Shown one piece after another: positions 17,655-26,845 of a stretch of 64,000 nt of DNA. The stretch is taken from NCBI RefSeq assembly GCF_017939615.1, contig NZ_JAGKSR010000001.1, forward strand, positions 1,860,001 through 1,924,000, written 5' to 3'. Position 1 is the first letter of the stretch. Every line of letters begins with the position of its first letter. The notes beneath the pieces were generated by a model. The model was not told the DNA's origin. It saw nothing but the letters and a program-made list of their open reading frames with translations, and searched no databases. The translations under genes and the position numbers were made by a program. The DNA is from Microbacterium sp. BLY. Its GTDB lineage: Bacteria > Actinomycetota > Actinomycetes > Actinomycetales > Microbacteriaceae.

Positions 17655-17785
17655 CGTAGTGGCTGACAATGCCCTACTGATCGCCCCAGGCGTCCCCAGC
17701 GCCGGCGACCAACGGGATGAGGAGCGTCCCCAGCGCTCCACGTCCGCGGCCCCGAGGAGTCCCCACTTCTCCGGGGCCGCTATCG
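17655..17785 (+). ncRNA. Candidate small RNA with three TCCCCA-loop hairpins
   Basis: Three hairpins follow one another. A: TCGCC/GGCGA and GGCG/CGCC (17681-17708) around loop TCCCCAG. B: GGAGCG/CGCTCC (17721-17739) around the identical loop TCCCCAG. C: a 14-bp stem with one bulge (17746-17780) around loop TCCCCA. Repetition of one C-rich loop on three unrelated stems is unlikely by chance and resembles the design of actinobacterial 6C RNAs, whose C-rich loops bind G-rich ribosome binding sites. The loops have four C rather than six, so family membership is not claimed. Hairpin C could also act as the terminator. An alternative reading is a 43-codon ORF from GTG 17659, which has no family resemblance. 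Confidence 0.5.
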
Positions 17786-17828
17786 GTTGAGGCCCCGGTT
17801 CTCTGAACGGCCGTCCAGCCCCGGCCGA

Positions 17829-17834
17829 TACCAT
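17829..17834 (+). promoter_or_regulatory. -10 element TACCAT, leaderless promoter
   Basis: TACCAT is followed by 6 nt (ggcggg) and the ATG at 17841. Confidence 0.55.
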
Positions 17835-17840
17835 GGCGGG

Positions 17841-18371
17841 ATGACCGACCAGCGCCCCCGGTACGGGGAACTCGCCACGCCAGAGGAGCAGCGGAGAGCC
17901 GCGGGACTGCCGCCCGTGGCCGAGGTGGTCACGCCGGCCCTCCCGACGACGCCTCCGCCGGCACCCGAGCCCGGGGGAGTCGCTCCGGCCCGCCCCCACC
18001 CGCTGGACCGGTTCGCGACGATCGCCCTGCTGGCGTACGGTCTCGTCAACGTGATCGTCTCGGGCCTGTCGTACCTCGACATCGTCCCGGTCATGAACCA
18101 GACCATGGGCATGCTGGGCATCGAGGGCGAGTTCACGAACTACGCTGCCGGCCGCACGTGGGGCACCATCGCCGCCGCCGTCCTCGTCGTCGGTTGGTGC
18201 GTGACCGCGGCCCTCTCGATCCGTCGCCTGCGCCGCGGCCGGCTGACCTGGTGGGTTCCCGTCGTCGGGGCCGTGGTGACGGTGGGCATCGCCGCCCTCT
18301 GCCTCGTCGTGCCGATGATGGGGGATCCGGCCTTCATCGCCTATCTCGATCAGGCGACCGGCGGACGCTGA
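17841..18371 (+). CDS. Membrane protein of unknown function (DUF6264-like)
   Basis: The 176-aa protein starts with YGELATPEEQRRAAG, a motif I associate, without certainty, with the Microbacteriaceae DUF6264 family. A Pro/Ala-rich linker follows, then three predicted helices: about 57-80 (FATIALLAYGLVNVIVSGL), about 108-128 (WGTIAAAVLVVGWCVTAAL) and about 138-160. Its role is unknown. The start is set by the leaderless promoter spacing, and an upstream in-frame ATG at 17787 is therefore rejected. Confidence 0.7.
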   Translation: MTDQRPRYGELATPEEQRRAAGLPPVAEVVTPALPTTPPPAPEPGGVAPARPHPLDRFATIALLAYGLVNVIVSGLSYLDIVPVMNQTMGMLGIEGEFTNYAAGRTWGTIAAAVLVVGWCVTAALSIRRLRRGRLTWWVPVVGAVVTVGIAALCLVVPMMGDPAFIAYLDQATGGR

Positions 18372-18389
18372 TCCCTCCCGACACGATGA

Positions 18390-18418
18390 AAGGGGCCCGG
18401 CATCATGCCGGGCCCCTT
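18390..18418. terminator. Bidirectional terminator between the membrane protein gene and fbaA
   Basis: A 13-bp stem (aaggggcccggca with tgccgggcccctt) has a 3-nt loop and A-rich and T-containing flanks. It lies between convergent genes. Confidence 0.8.
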
Positions 18419-18435
18419 CGTCATGCAGACCGGGA

Positions 18436-19464
<1,029 letters not shown>

Positions 19465-19501
19465 GAGAACTCCTGCGGTAGGTGAAGCCGGGACAGGTGC
19501 C

Positions 19502-19507
19502 ACTCTA
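19502..19507 (-). promoter_or_regulatory. -10 element TAGAGT, probable fbaA promoter
   Basis: TAGAGT on the minus strand predicts a start near 19495. This gives a leader of about 30 nt that includes the AGGAG site of fbaA. Unlike its neighbours, fbaA is therefore a leadered gene. Confidence 0.45.
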
Positions 19508-19637
19508 TCGGGGCGGGTGCGCGGCTCCTGCAGGAGGAGGGCCGGGGTGGGAGCGGTTCTCCTGCTGGCCCGTTAAGAATCGCAATTCCTTCGCGCTGCG
19601 ATCGGTGAAAACGAGCGGGGAGAGGGGGACGGCTGGT

Positions 19638-19643
19638 TAGGCT
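19638..19643 (+). promoter_or_regulatory. -10 element TAGGCT, leaderless promoter of glpX
   Basis: TAGGCT is followed by 6 nt (ggagcc) and the ATG at 19650. Further upstream, ATCGCA (19579-19584) and TGCGAT (19597-19602) form an inverted repeat that could bind a regulator. Confidence 0.55.
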
Positions 19644-19649
19644 GGAGCC

Positions 19650-20636
19650 ATGGTGAGTCTGACTGCCGACCTGAGTCCGCTGCGTCCCGACCGCAACCTC
19701 GCGATGGAGCTGGTGCGCGCGACCGAGGCCGCGGCGATCCGGGCGGTCCCGTTCATCGGGCGCGGTGCGAAGGAAGCCGCCGACGGTGCGGCCGTCGACG
19801 CCATGAGGGCCTTCCTCGGCACGGTCGACTTCCAGGGCCGTGTCGTGATCGGCGAGGGGGAGAAGGACAACGCCCCCATGCTGTTCAACGGCGAAGTCGT
19901 GGGCACCGGCCGCGGACCCCTCTGCGACATCGCCGTCGACCCCATCGACGGCACCTCGCTCACCGCGGCGGGTCGGCAGAACGCGCTCTCGGTGATCGCC
20001 GTGTCCGACCGCGACACGATGCTCGACGCGTCCAGCGTGTTCTACATGGACAAGCTCGTCACGGGTCCCGCCGGCGTCGGCGTGGTCGACATCCGGCTTC
20101 CCATCGGCGAGAACATCCGCAAGCTCGCCGGGGCGCTGGACAAGCCCGTGGACGAGATCGTCGTGTCGGTGCTCAACCGCCCCCGCCACGAGAAGCTCAT
20201 CCAGGAGATCCGTGATGCCGGAGCCGGAACGCGCCTCATGAGCGACGGCGACGTCGCCGGTGGGATCAACGCCGCCCGCCACGACGCCCGCACCGACATG
20301 TGCGTCGGCATCGGCGGCAGCCCGGAGGGCATCGTCACCGCGTGCGCGATCAAGGCGCTGGGCGGTCACATCCAGGGGCGGCTCTGGCCGCGCGACGACG
20401 ACGAGCGTCAGCGCGGCATCGATGCCGGTCTGGACATGGACCGTGTCTACGAGGCCGACGACCTGGTGCAGGGCAACAACACCATCTTCGTCGCGACCGG
20501 TGTCACCGACGGTCAGCTCGTCGCCGGCGTGCGCAGGGAGCGCGGATACGTCTACACGGAGAGCGTGGTGCTGCGCGGCGCCTCCGGCACCCTCCGCCGC
20601 ATCGCCTCGGAGCACCTCGTCTCGAAGTGGCTGTGA
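19650..20636 (+). CDS. glpX: Class II fructose-1,6-bisphosphatase
   Basis: The 328-aa GlpX-type phosphatase of gluconeogenesis belongs to the lithium-sensitive phosphatase fold. Metal-site motifs are GRVVIGEGEKDNAPML (about 62-77) and DIAVDPIDGTSLTA (about 92-105). GGSPEGIVTACAIKALGGHIQGR is the substrate-binding region (split here: GGSPEGIVTACAIK, then ALGGHIQGRL). Length is typical. It pairs divergently with fbaA. Confidence 0.94.
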   Translation: MVSLTADLSPLRPDRNLAMELVRATEAAAIRAVPFIGRGAKEAADGAAVDAMRAFLGTVDFQGRVVIGEGEKDNAPMLFNGEVVGTGRGPLCDIAVDPIDGTSLTAAGRQNALSVIAVSDRDTMLDASSVFYMDKLVTGPAGVGVVDIRLPIGENIRKLAGALDKPVDEIVVSVLNRPRHEKLIQEIRDAGAGTRLMSDGDVAGGINAARHDARTDMCVGIGGSPEGIVTACAIKALGGHIQGRLWPRDDDERQRGIDAGLDMDRVYEADDLVQGNNTIFVATGVTDGQLVAGVRRERGYVYTESVVLRGASGTLRRIASEHLVSKWL

Positions 20637-20804
20637 CGCGCGATCCGCGTCGATGACGGCGCGGCGATCCGCCATCGTTACCGACCCGGTATCCGCTCCC
20701 GGACGGGTCGCCCCCGGTCCGCCGTGTGCTCGTGTCACAATTGAGACTGGGTTTGTCGCCGTCGACGGAGCCGCCAGGCACCGCAGGCACAGGAGGGCGA
20801 ACGC

Positions 20805-21092
20805 ATGACAACGCAGCACACGAGCGGCTCGAAGAGCGCCGCACCGACGAAGATCATCACGACGAACACCGGACGGATCCTTCGGGTGAGTGCGGATGCC
20901 GAGGCGGCGGCTGTCGCCCCGCCGGCGCCCGTGGCGCAGCCCGCCGTCGATCCCGCGCGCCGCGCCGATGTACTGTTCCGGGTGCGCCGCGCCGAGGGCC
21001 ACGAGATTAGCGCCTGGTGGATGATCGGTGCGTTCTTCGCCACGAGCGGGCTGGTCATCCTGCTGCTCAGCGGCGTTCCCGGCATCGCCTGA
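20805..21092 (+). CDS. Small membrane protein, hypothetical
   Basis: The 95-aa protein has a Thr/Ala-rich soluble N-terminus and one C-terminal helix at about 71-92 (WWMIGAFFATSGLVILLLSG), so it is probably tail-anchored. AGGAGG lies 8 nt before the ATG. CACAAT at 20736-20741 is a possible -10. I recognise no family. Confidence 0.6.
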   Translation: MTTQHTSGSKSAAPTKIITTNTGRILRVSADAEAAAVAPPAPVAQPAVDPARRADVLFRVRRAEGHEISAWWMIGAFFATSGLVILLLSGVPGIA

Positions 21093-21149
21093 CGCCCGTC
21101 GATCGGTCGCACCCCGGACCGTGGTGCTCCGGCCGGGTGCGTGCTGCCG

Positions 21150-22430
21150 TCACTCGCGCGGATCGCGCCTGACGTCGACGTGGCCGAGTCGGGCACGAAC
21201 ATCGCCCACGTCGGCCCGAAGGCCCTCGGTGGTCTCGTCGTCGGGTGACTCGTCGTCTTCGGGCGAGAGGAGTTCCGGGGCGGTGAAGCGCCGTCCGTCC
21301 GCGGTGATCGCTGTCGCCGGTGCGAGGGCCTCGGCATCGACGCCGGGAAACTGCCGGGCGGTGACGAGCACCCGCGACTCGAGGGAACCGGCGAACCGGT
21401 TGTAGCTGTCGACCGTGCGCTCGATGGCCCGCCGCAGATCGTCGGCGTGACCGGCGAGGGTGCCGAGGCGCTCGTAGAGCTGCGTACCGAGCGCGAGCAG
21501 CGAGCGCGCCTCGGTGGAGACCTCCTGCTGCGTCCAGGTGTAGGCCACGGTCTTGAGGACGGCCCACAGGTTGACGGGGGAGGCGAGGGCGACGCGGCGG
21601 CTGAACGCGTAGTCGAGCAGAGTCGGGTCCTCGTCGATGGCGGCTGCGAGAAGCGACTCGCTCGGCAGGAAGCAGATGACGAACTCGGGGCTCGCGTCGA
21701 GACCCGACCAGTAGGCCTTCTTGGCGAGGGCGTCGACGTGGGCCCGGACGGCGCGGACGTGCTTCTGCATGTGGGCCCGTCGCTGGGGTTCGTTGGCGTC
21801 GCCGAGCGGGAGGGCGGACGCCTCGAGGTAGGCGTCGAGGGGCACCTTCGCGTCGACCGCGATGGACGTGCCGCCCGGGAGACGGACGACCATGTCGGGG
21901 CGCCCCTGCCCGCGGTCGGACGTGATCGTCGCCTGCAGGTCGAAGTCCACGTGCCTGGTCAGTCCTGCGGCCTCGACGACGCGGCGCAGCTGGGTCTCGC
22001 CCCAGACGCCGCGGGTGGACGTCGACCGCAGCGCCCCAGCGAGCGACTCCGTCGTCGCGCGGAGCGCTTCATCGGACTCCTGGGCCCGGCGCAGCTGTTC
22101 GGCGAGCGTGCCGAACTGTGCCTGCCGCTCGCTCTCGATGGCCGCGACCTTGGACTGCATCTGCTGGAGGCTCTCGCGGACCGGCGCCAGAGCCTGCAGC
22201 ACGGCGTTCTGCTGCTGGACGCGCTGGGCCTCGGCTCGCTGCTCGGAGCGCGCGTGCTCGACCGCGTCGCGGTACAGGTCGTACTGACGGTCTCGGTCGT
22301 CACGGACGGCGGCCAGCTCGGCCTGCGTGCGCGCGAGCTCCGACGCCCCTCGCCCGGCGCGGAGGAACCAGCCGAGAGCGACGCCCGCGGCGAGGGCCAC
22401 GAGCAGGAGAACGATCGACAGGGCATCCAT
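21150..22430 (-). CDS. rmuC: DNA recombination protein RmuC homologue
   Basis: The 426-aa protein has an N-terminal membrane helix (about 4-24, LSIVLLLVALAAGVALGWFL). A long coiled coil (about 30-130) follows, then the RmuC nuclease-like domain with STRGVWGETQLRRVVEAAGL, RPDMVVRLPGG and VDAKVPLDAYLE. RmuC limits inversions at short inverted repeats. CATCAT lies 6 nt before the ATG, so it too may be leaderless. The acidic C-terminal tail is poorly conserved in the family. Confidence 0.92.
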   Translation of the reverse strand: MDALSIVLLLVALAAGVALGWFLRAGRGASELARTQAELAAVRDDRDRQYDLYRDAVEHARSEQRAEAQRVQQQNAVLQALAPVRESLQQMQSKVAAIESERQAQFGTLAEQLRRAQESDEALRATTESLAGALRSTSTRGVWGETQLRRVVEAAGLTRHVDFDLQATITSDRGQGRPDMVVRLPGGTSIAVDAKVPLDAYLEASALPLGDANEPQRRAHMQKHVRAVRAHVDALAKKAYWSGLDASPEFVICFLPSESLLAAAIDEDPTLLDYAFSRRVALASPVNLWAVLKTVAYTWTQQEVSTEARSLLALGTQLYERLGTLAGHADDLRRAIERTVDSYNRFAGSLESRVLVTARQFPGVDAEALAPATAITADGRRFTAPELLSPEDDESPDDETTEGLRADVGDVRARLGHVDVRRDPRE

Positions 22431-22481
22431 GGGTCCATGATGCCGAGGGCGTCCGACATCCGCCGGCGGACGCGACCGGTG

Positions 22482-23075
22482 TCAGGCGACCGCGCGCTCC
22501 AAGGCGGGCACGGACGGCTCCGTCACCCGCAGGCTCAGGGCGTCGGCGAGGCCGAACACGTCGCTCGCCCCTGCGCGCGCCGCGGCGTCGACGATGATCT
22601 GGGCGCAGGCGAGGGCATCCGCCAGGGCGTCATGGTGCGAGAACTCCGCGTATCCGGCCGCCGCGGCGGCGAGGGGGAGACGGTAGGAATCGAGCTGGTA
22701 GGTCTTGCGTGCCACCTGGAGGCTGCAAAGGGAGCGGTAGGGCGGGCAGATCTGTCCGGTGGCCTCCGTCGCCCGGCGCAGCACGTTCAGGTCGAAGCCG
22801 GCGTTGTGCGCCACGAGCACATCCGCGCCCGCGAACCCGCACAGCCGGTCGAACTGGTCGGCCCAGGACGCGGCGTCGCGCACATGCTCGGGGCGGATGC
22901 CGTGGATGCGGATGTTCCACTCCTGGAACTCGTCGTGCCCGGGCGGCGGCTGGATGAGCCAGTTCGCGGTGGCGACGACCTCCCCGCCCCGCACCCGCAC
23001 GAGTCCCACGGAACACGCGGAGGCCGGGCTGGAGTTCGCGGTCTCGAAGTCGATCGCAGTGAAGTCCAGGGGCAC
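22482..23075 (-). CDS. DEDDh 3'-5' exonuclease (DNA polymerase III epsilon-like)
   Basis: The 197-aa exonuclease has Exo I as FTAIDFETANSS (D8, E10), Exo II as LVAHNAGFDLNVL and Exo III as FSHHDALADALACA, with the DEDDh histidine. Stand-alone epsilon-like exonucleases of this length act in repair or proofreading. The C-terminal part, about 40 residues, has no clear domain. The start is GTG at 23075 after gagagtgagg. Confidence 0.88.
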   Translation of the reverse strand: MPLDFTAIDFETANSSPASACSVGLVRVRGGEVVATANWLIQPPPGHDEFQEWNIRIHGIRPEHVRDAASWADQFDRLCGFAGADVLVAHNAGFDLNVLRRATEATGQICPPYRSLCSLQVARKTYQLDSYRLPLAAAAAGYAEFSHHDALADALACAQIIVDAAARAGASDVFGLADALSLRVTEPSVPALERAVA

Positions 23076-23122
23076 GTCCTCACTCTCTCCCGGTCCTCGG
23101 ACGTCGCCGGGCAGGCTCGCCG

Positions 23123-23128
23123 TATGCT
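23123..23128 (+). promoter_or_regulatory. -10 element TATGCT, leaderless promoter of the methyltransferase gene
   Basis: TATGCT is followed by 6 nt (ggccac) and the ATG at 23135. Confidence 0.6.
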
Positions 23129-23134
23129 GGCCAC

Positions 23135-23875
23135 ATGGCGGACGAACTCGCGAGATCCTTCGGCGCGGCGGCCGGAAGCTACGAGGCCGGACGGCCCGAG
23201 TACCCCTTCGAGGCGGTCGCCTGGATGCTCGAACCGATGGCGGACGGTGCGCGTCGGGTGGCGGACGTCGGTGCCGGCACCGGCAAGCTCACGCGCGCGC
23301 TCGTCGCCGCTGCGGACGCCGAGGTCGTGGCGATCGACCCCGACCCCGCGATGCTCACGGCGTTGCGCGACGCCGTTCCCGGGGTGCCCACCTTCGTCGG
23401 GACCGCCGAAGAGCTGCCCCTTCCGGATGCGAGCGTGGATGCCGTGGTGCTCGGCCAGGCCTGGCACTGGGTGGAGCCCATCGCCGCCTCGGCGGAGATC
23501 GGTCGCGCGGTGCGGCCGGGTGGGGTGCTCGGTCTCATCTGGAACCTCCGCGACGAGCGCGTCGACTGGGTGCGCCGGCTCACCGACATCATGCACGGCA
23601 GTAACGCCGAGATCATGCTCGCGGCGGGCGACCCCGTGGTGGCGGAGCCCTTCGGCGCTCTGGGGCAGGAGCGCTGGGAGTGGTCGCGCCCCATGACACG
23701 GGAGCTCCTGCACCGCATGGCCGCGTCCCGCAGCGCCGTGATCACCGCCGACGATGCCGAGAAGGCGCGGATCCGAGGCGAGATGGACGCGCTGTTCGAT
23801 GAGCTCGGCCTGCACGGGGACGACGTGATCGAGGTGCCGTACGTGAGCAGGGCGTTCCGCACGGTGCGCCGCTGA
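23135..23875 (+). CDS. Class I SAM-dependent methyltransferase
   Basis: The 246-aa protein has a Rossmann methyltransferase domain. Motif I is VADVGAGTGKLTRAL (about 43-57), the ribose acid is in VVAIDPDPAML (about 65-75), TAEELPLPDASVDAVV carries motif II, and VRPGGVLGLIWNL motif III. It resembles the UbiE/YdaC-like group that modifies small molecules, and its substrate is not identifiable. Confidence 0.85.
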   Translation: MADELARSFGAAAGSYEAGRPEYPFEAVAWMLEPMADGARRVADVGAGTGKLTRALVAAADAEVVAIDPDPAMLTALRDAVPGVPTFVGTAEELPLPDASVDAVVLGQAWHWVEPIAASAEIGRAVRPGGVLGLIWNLRDERVDWVRRLTDIMHGSNAEIMLAAGDPVVAEPFGALGQERWEWSRPMTRELLHRMAASRSAVITADDAEKARIRGEMDALFDELGLHGDDVIEVPYVSRAFRTVRR

Positions 23876-23976
23876 CCAGGCTCTCGCGCCGCCTCAGGCG
23901 CTTTTCGCGACCTGCCGCCTGATCCCGCGTGGATGCCTGCCCTGGCGAGGGTGAGGCGAGGGCAAGGTGCCGCAGG

Positions 23977-23982
23977 TAGACT
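23977..23982 (+). promoter_or_regulatory. -10 element TAGACT, promoter of ychF
   Basis: TAGACT is followed by 8 nt and the GTG at 23991. This makes the message leaderless or leaves a leader of only 1-2 nt. Confidence 0.5.
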
Positions 23983-23990
23983 CGTACCCC

Positions 23991-25064
23991 GTGGCTCTCA
24001 CTATCGGCATCGTCGGCCTGCCCAACGTCGGCAAGTCCACCCTCTTCAACGCTCTCACCAAGAACGACGTGCTCGCGGCGAACTACCCGTTCGCGACGAT
24101 CGAGCCGAACGTCGGCGTGGTGAACCTGCCCGATCCGCGGCTCGAGAAGCTGGCCGAGATCTTCGGCAGCGAGCGCATCCTGCCGGCCGCGGTGTCGTTC
24201 GTCGACATCGCCGGCATCGTTCGCGGCGCGAGCGAGGGGGAGGGGCTGGGCAACCAGTTCCTCGCGAACATCCGCGAGGCCGACGCGATCGCCCAGGTCG
24301 TGCGCGGGTTCTCCGACGACGACGTGGTGCACGTGGACGGAGCCGTGAACCCGGCGTCCGACATGGAGACCATCAACGCGGAGCTCATGCTCGCCGACCT
24401 GCAGACCGTCGAGAAGGCGATCACACGGTACGAGAAGGAGGTCCGCGGCAAGAAGATCGACCCGTCGGTCCTCGAGGCCGCGAAGGCCGCCAAGGACGCC
24501 CTCGAGCGCGGCATCCTGCTCTCCACCAGTGGCCTCGACCTCGAGCCCATCCGCGAACTCGGGCTCCTCACGGTCAAGCCCGTCATCTTCGTCTTCAACG
24601 TCGACGAGTCCGTGCTGACCGATGACGCCCGCAAGGCCGAGCTCGCCGCCCTCGTCGCGCCGGCGCAGGCGATCTTCCTCGACGCGAAGATCGAATCGGA
24701 GCTGAAGGATCTCGACCCCGAGGACGCCGCCGAGCTCCTCGCCTCGACCGGGCAGGACGAGTCGGGTCTCGACCAGCTCGCCCGTATCGGCTTCGACACG
24801 CTCGGCCTGCAGACCTACCTCACCGCCGGCCCCAAGGAAGCGCGGGCGTGGACGATCGGCAAGGGCTGGAAGGCTCCGCAGGCTGCCGGTGTCATCCACA
24901 CCGACTTCGAGAAGGGCTTCATCAAGGCCGAGATCGTGTCGTTCGACGACCTCGTCGAGACGGGCTCGGTGCAGGAGGCCCGCGCCAAGGGCAAGGCACG
25001 TCTCGAAGGCAAGGACTACGTCATGCAGGACGGCGACGTCGTGGAGTTCCGCTTCAACAACTAG
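23991..25064 (+). CDS. ychF: Redox-regulated ATPase YchF (Obg-like)
   Basis: The 357-aa ribosome-associated P-loop ATPase has G1 GIVGLPNVGKSTLFNAL (about 5-21), a coiled coil, and a C-terminal TGS domain (about 275-357) ending EFRFNN. In the P-loop GLPNVGKS and the NVDE motif (FVFNVDE) it fits YchF rather than canonical GTPases with NKXD. The gene is intact, but its last codons are the integration site of the element that follows; 20 bp of its 3' end recur at 34614. The GTG start is chosen from the promoter; the upstream ATG at 23967 would add eight residues. Confidence 0.95.
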   Translation: MALTIGIVGLPNVGKSTLFNALTKNDVLAANYPFATIEPNVGVVNLPDPRLEKLAEIFGSERILPAAVSFVDIAGIVRGASEGEGLGNQFLANIREADAIAQVVRGFSDDDVVHVDGAVNPASDMETINAELMLADLQTVEKAITRYEKEVRGKKIDPSVLEAAKAAKDALERGILLSTSGLDLEPIRELGLLTVKPVIFVFNVDESVLTDDARKAELAALVAPAQAIFLDAKIESELKDLDPEDAAELLASTGQDESGLDQLARIGFDTLGLQTYLTAGPKEARAWTIGKGWKAPQAAGVIHTDFEKGFIKAEIVSFDDLVETGSVQEARAKGKARLEGKDYVMQDGDVVEFRFNN

Positions 25065-25065
25065 A
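25046..25065. repeat. attL core (20 bp) in the ychF 3' end
   Basis: This copy spans the last ychF codons and stop. The flanks differ from the right copy immediately outside the 20 bp. Confidence 0.88.
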
Positions 25066-25094
25066 GCGGCCATTCTCCCGCATGATTTGGGCGG

Positions 25095-26201
25095 CTACGG
25101 CGCGACAGTCCGCAGACGGTCCGCAGAATCCGCGAAAACCGCCTCCATCAGCCCGGCGGCCGCGGCGCGCGTACGGTCCTCAGCGTCCGGCCAGAGGTGA
25201 CCGTACGTGTTGAGCGTCGTCGTCGGTCGAGCGTGACCGAGGGCTCGCTGCACCGTCACGACGTCACAGCCGGCAGCGATGAGGCCTGACGCGTAGAAGT
25301 GCCGCAGGTCATGAAGCCGAACGCCTTCGACGGCCGCGGCCGCGGCGGTCTTCTTCCACCAGTAGTGGATCGTGTTCTGGTGCGGCGGGTTGCCATGCTC
25401 ACCGACGAACAGCCAGCCGGCCTCGCCATATACGCCGAGGTCGCGCACGTGGAGGCTGAGGAGCTCGAGGAGCGCGTCAGGGGCAACGATTGTGCGCTCG
25501 GATCCGTACTTCGGAGGCGAGATTCGTACCAGTCCGCCAGGCTGTCGTTGCACCTGACGGCGGACGTGAATCTGTCGGCGCAAGAAGTCGACGTCGCCGA
25601 TCTGAAGCGCCGCCGCCTCACCGAGACGCAGGCCACCGAACGCACAGAGGGCGACGAAGGGCGCGAACCATGGCTCGGAAGTCGACAGAAGCGATCGCAG
25701 CTCCTCCGGCGTGGGGATGCGCATCGACTGCTCGACTTTGCGAGCCCGAGGAAGTGTCACGCCTTCGGACGGGTCTGCACCGATGAGCTTGTCTCGAACA
25801 GCCGCGCGCAGCACTGCACGCACGTTGTTCGCTCGGGTGCGGATCGTGCTCGCCGCGAGGCCGCGGCTGTGCATACCCTTGATCCAGCTCTCCACATGCG
25901 AGCGGCGGACCTTCCGTAGCTCGATATCCGCGAAGGTGCAGCCCCGCAGCGCGACGTTCATCGCGACTTCCGTAAGCGGCTCCCAGACCTGTCGTGGTGC
26001 CCACTCCGCGTAGAAAGCGCTGAGGGTGACGGCGCCGGCCCTCGGGTCGACGTACGTCCCGGTGATGATCTTCGCGGTCTGCTCGTCGAGCCAGCGCTGC
26101 CCCTCCCTTTTCGTGGAGAAGTGGCGAGCATGTTCCTTCCCGGACTCGTCGCGATAACGGGCCCGCCACTTGCCGTTCCCGCGCTGCTTGATGCTAGCCA
26201 T
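25095..26201 (-). CDS. int: Tyrosine-type integrase of the element
   Basis: The 368-aa phage-type integrase has an N-terminal arm-binding segment (KWRARYRDESGKEHARHFST), a SAM-like core-binding domain (about 60-145) and a catalytic domain (about 165-360). The full set of active-site residues is visible: R192 in GGLRLGE, K231, H297 and R300 in HDLRHFY, H323 in LGHARPTT and nucleophile Y333. It lies 30 bp inside attL and reads toward it. Its start overlaps the end of the XRE gene by 8 nt, so both share one transcript. Confidence 0.95.
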   Translation of the reverse strand: MASIKQRGNGKWRARYRDESGKEHARHFSTKREGQRWLDEQTAKIITGTYVDPRAGAVTLSAFYAEWAPRQVWEPLTEVAMNVALRGCTFADIELRKVRRSHVESWIKGMHSRGLAASTIRTRANNVRAVLRAAVRDKLIGADPSEGVTLPRARKVEQSMRIPTPEELRSLLSTSEPWFAPFVALCAFGGLRLGEAAALQIGDVDFLRRQIHVRRQVQRQPGGLVRISPPKYGSERTIVAPDALLELLSLHVRDLGVYGEAGWLFVGEHGNPPHQNTIHYWWKKTAAAAAVEGVRLHDLRHFYASGLIAAGCDVVTVQRALGHARPTTTLNTYGHLWPDAEDRTRAAAAGLMEAVFADSADRLRTVAP

Positions 26202-26742
26202 CGATGCCAGCCCCGGAGTACTTCTCGGCCCAGCGCGTCATCCACGGGTGCCCCTCGGGATCGGCGAGGTGCCCAGATGCGCCCTGGTCGCCGTCTTCGC
26301 CGATCCCTTGTTCCTCGCGCATCTCTTCGATCACGTCGAGGACTCCGCGCTCCACCCACGACTCGCCCACGATCAGCTGATGGTTCGTGACGTCGTCGGG
26401 GGCCACGCTGTCGAGGGTGGCTGCCAGCTGCAGTCGAGTGTTCTCGTATGCGCGAATCGCCGCCTTGAGCTGGTCGTGCGCCACGAGAGTAGCCCGCGCG
26501 CGCTGAAGGACTTCCGTCGCGATTCCCGGACTCACGAAGTGTCCAATCGGCAGCTGCAGCGCCTCCGAGAGCATTGTCACTTCCGTGAACTTCAGCGATC
26601 GCTCGCCGCGCTCGATCGCGGCGACGGTCGGCTGGGACCATCGCGCCCCGAGCTCGTTCATCCGCTCAGCAAGCGCTTTCTGCGACATGTCGCCACGGAA
26701 GCGCCGAACGTTCTCGCCTAGTTCCTTGTCTGTCAGCGTCAT
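26194..26742 (-). CDS. XRE-family repressor-like regulator of the element
   Basis: The 182-aa protein has an N-terminal Cro/C1 helix-turn-helix (about 5-65: MSQKALAERMNELGARWSQP, then TVAAIERGERSLKF). A helical region of about 100 residues follows, with a degenerate acidic C-terminus and no S24 peptidase motif. It is the likely lysogeny-type repressor acting on the divergent promoter region next to it. The ATG at 26742 is chosen because TATGCT lies 7 nt upstream; ATG 26754 is possible. Confidence 0.85.
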   Translation of the reverse strand: MTLTDKELGENVRRFRGDMSQKALAERMNELGARWSQPTVAAIERGERSLKFTEVTMLSEALQLPIGHFVSPGIATEVLQRARATLVAHDQLKAAIRAYENTRLQLAATLDSVAPDDVTNHQLIVGESWVERGVLDVIEEMREEQGIGEDGDQGASGHLADPEGHPWMTRWAEKYSGAGIDG

Positions 26743-26749
26743 GGGTTGG

Positions 26750-26755
26750 AGCATA
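26750..26755 (-). promoter_or_regulatory. -10 element TATGCT of the repressor-integrase operon
   Basis: On the minus strand TATGCT is followed by 7 nt and the ATG at 26742, without a ribosome binding site. This predicts a leaderless repressor mRNA. Confidence 0.5.
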
Positions 26756-26768
26756 TCGAATTTTCTTA

Positions 26769-26796
26769 TTGCGTGTCGGCAAATCTTATGTAGTAT
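26769..26796 (+). promoter_or_regulatory. Rightward promoter of the xis-rep operon (TTGCGT - 16 nt - TAGTAT)
   Basis: TTGCGT at 26769-26774 and TAGTAT at 26791-26796 are spaced 16 nt. The start would fall near 26803, inside the palindromic operator. The local sequence is conspicuously AT-rich for this window. Confidence 0.55.
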
Positions 26797-26810
26797 CGGG
26801 TTATCCGATA
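26794..26810. promoter_or_regulatory. 17-bp palindromic operator between repressor and excisionase genes
   Basis: TATCGGGTTATCCGATA is a palindrome with a single mismatched pair. It overlaps the -10 and start site of the rightward promoter. It is the obvious site for the XRE repressor. A related half-site (CTGATACCCC) lies about 17 bp further on. Confidence 0.65.
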
Positions 26811-26845
26811 CGCCCTCGGAAAACCTGATACCCCAAGGAGGAGCC

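Noticed and set aside
17659-17790. Short protein gene beginning VADNALLIAPGV
   Set aside because: No ribosome binding site, -10 spacing to the GTG is wrong for a leaderless gene, and the DNA is dominated by three hairpins with a shared loop, so an RNA is the better reading.
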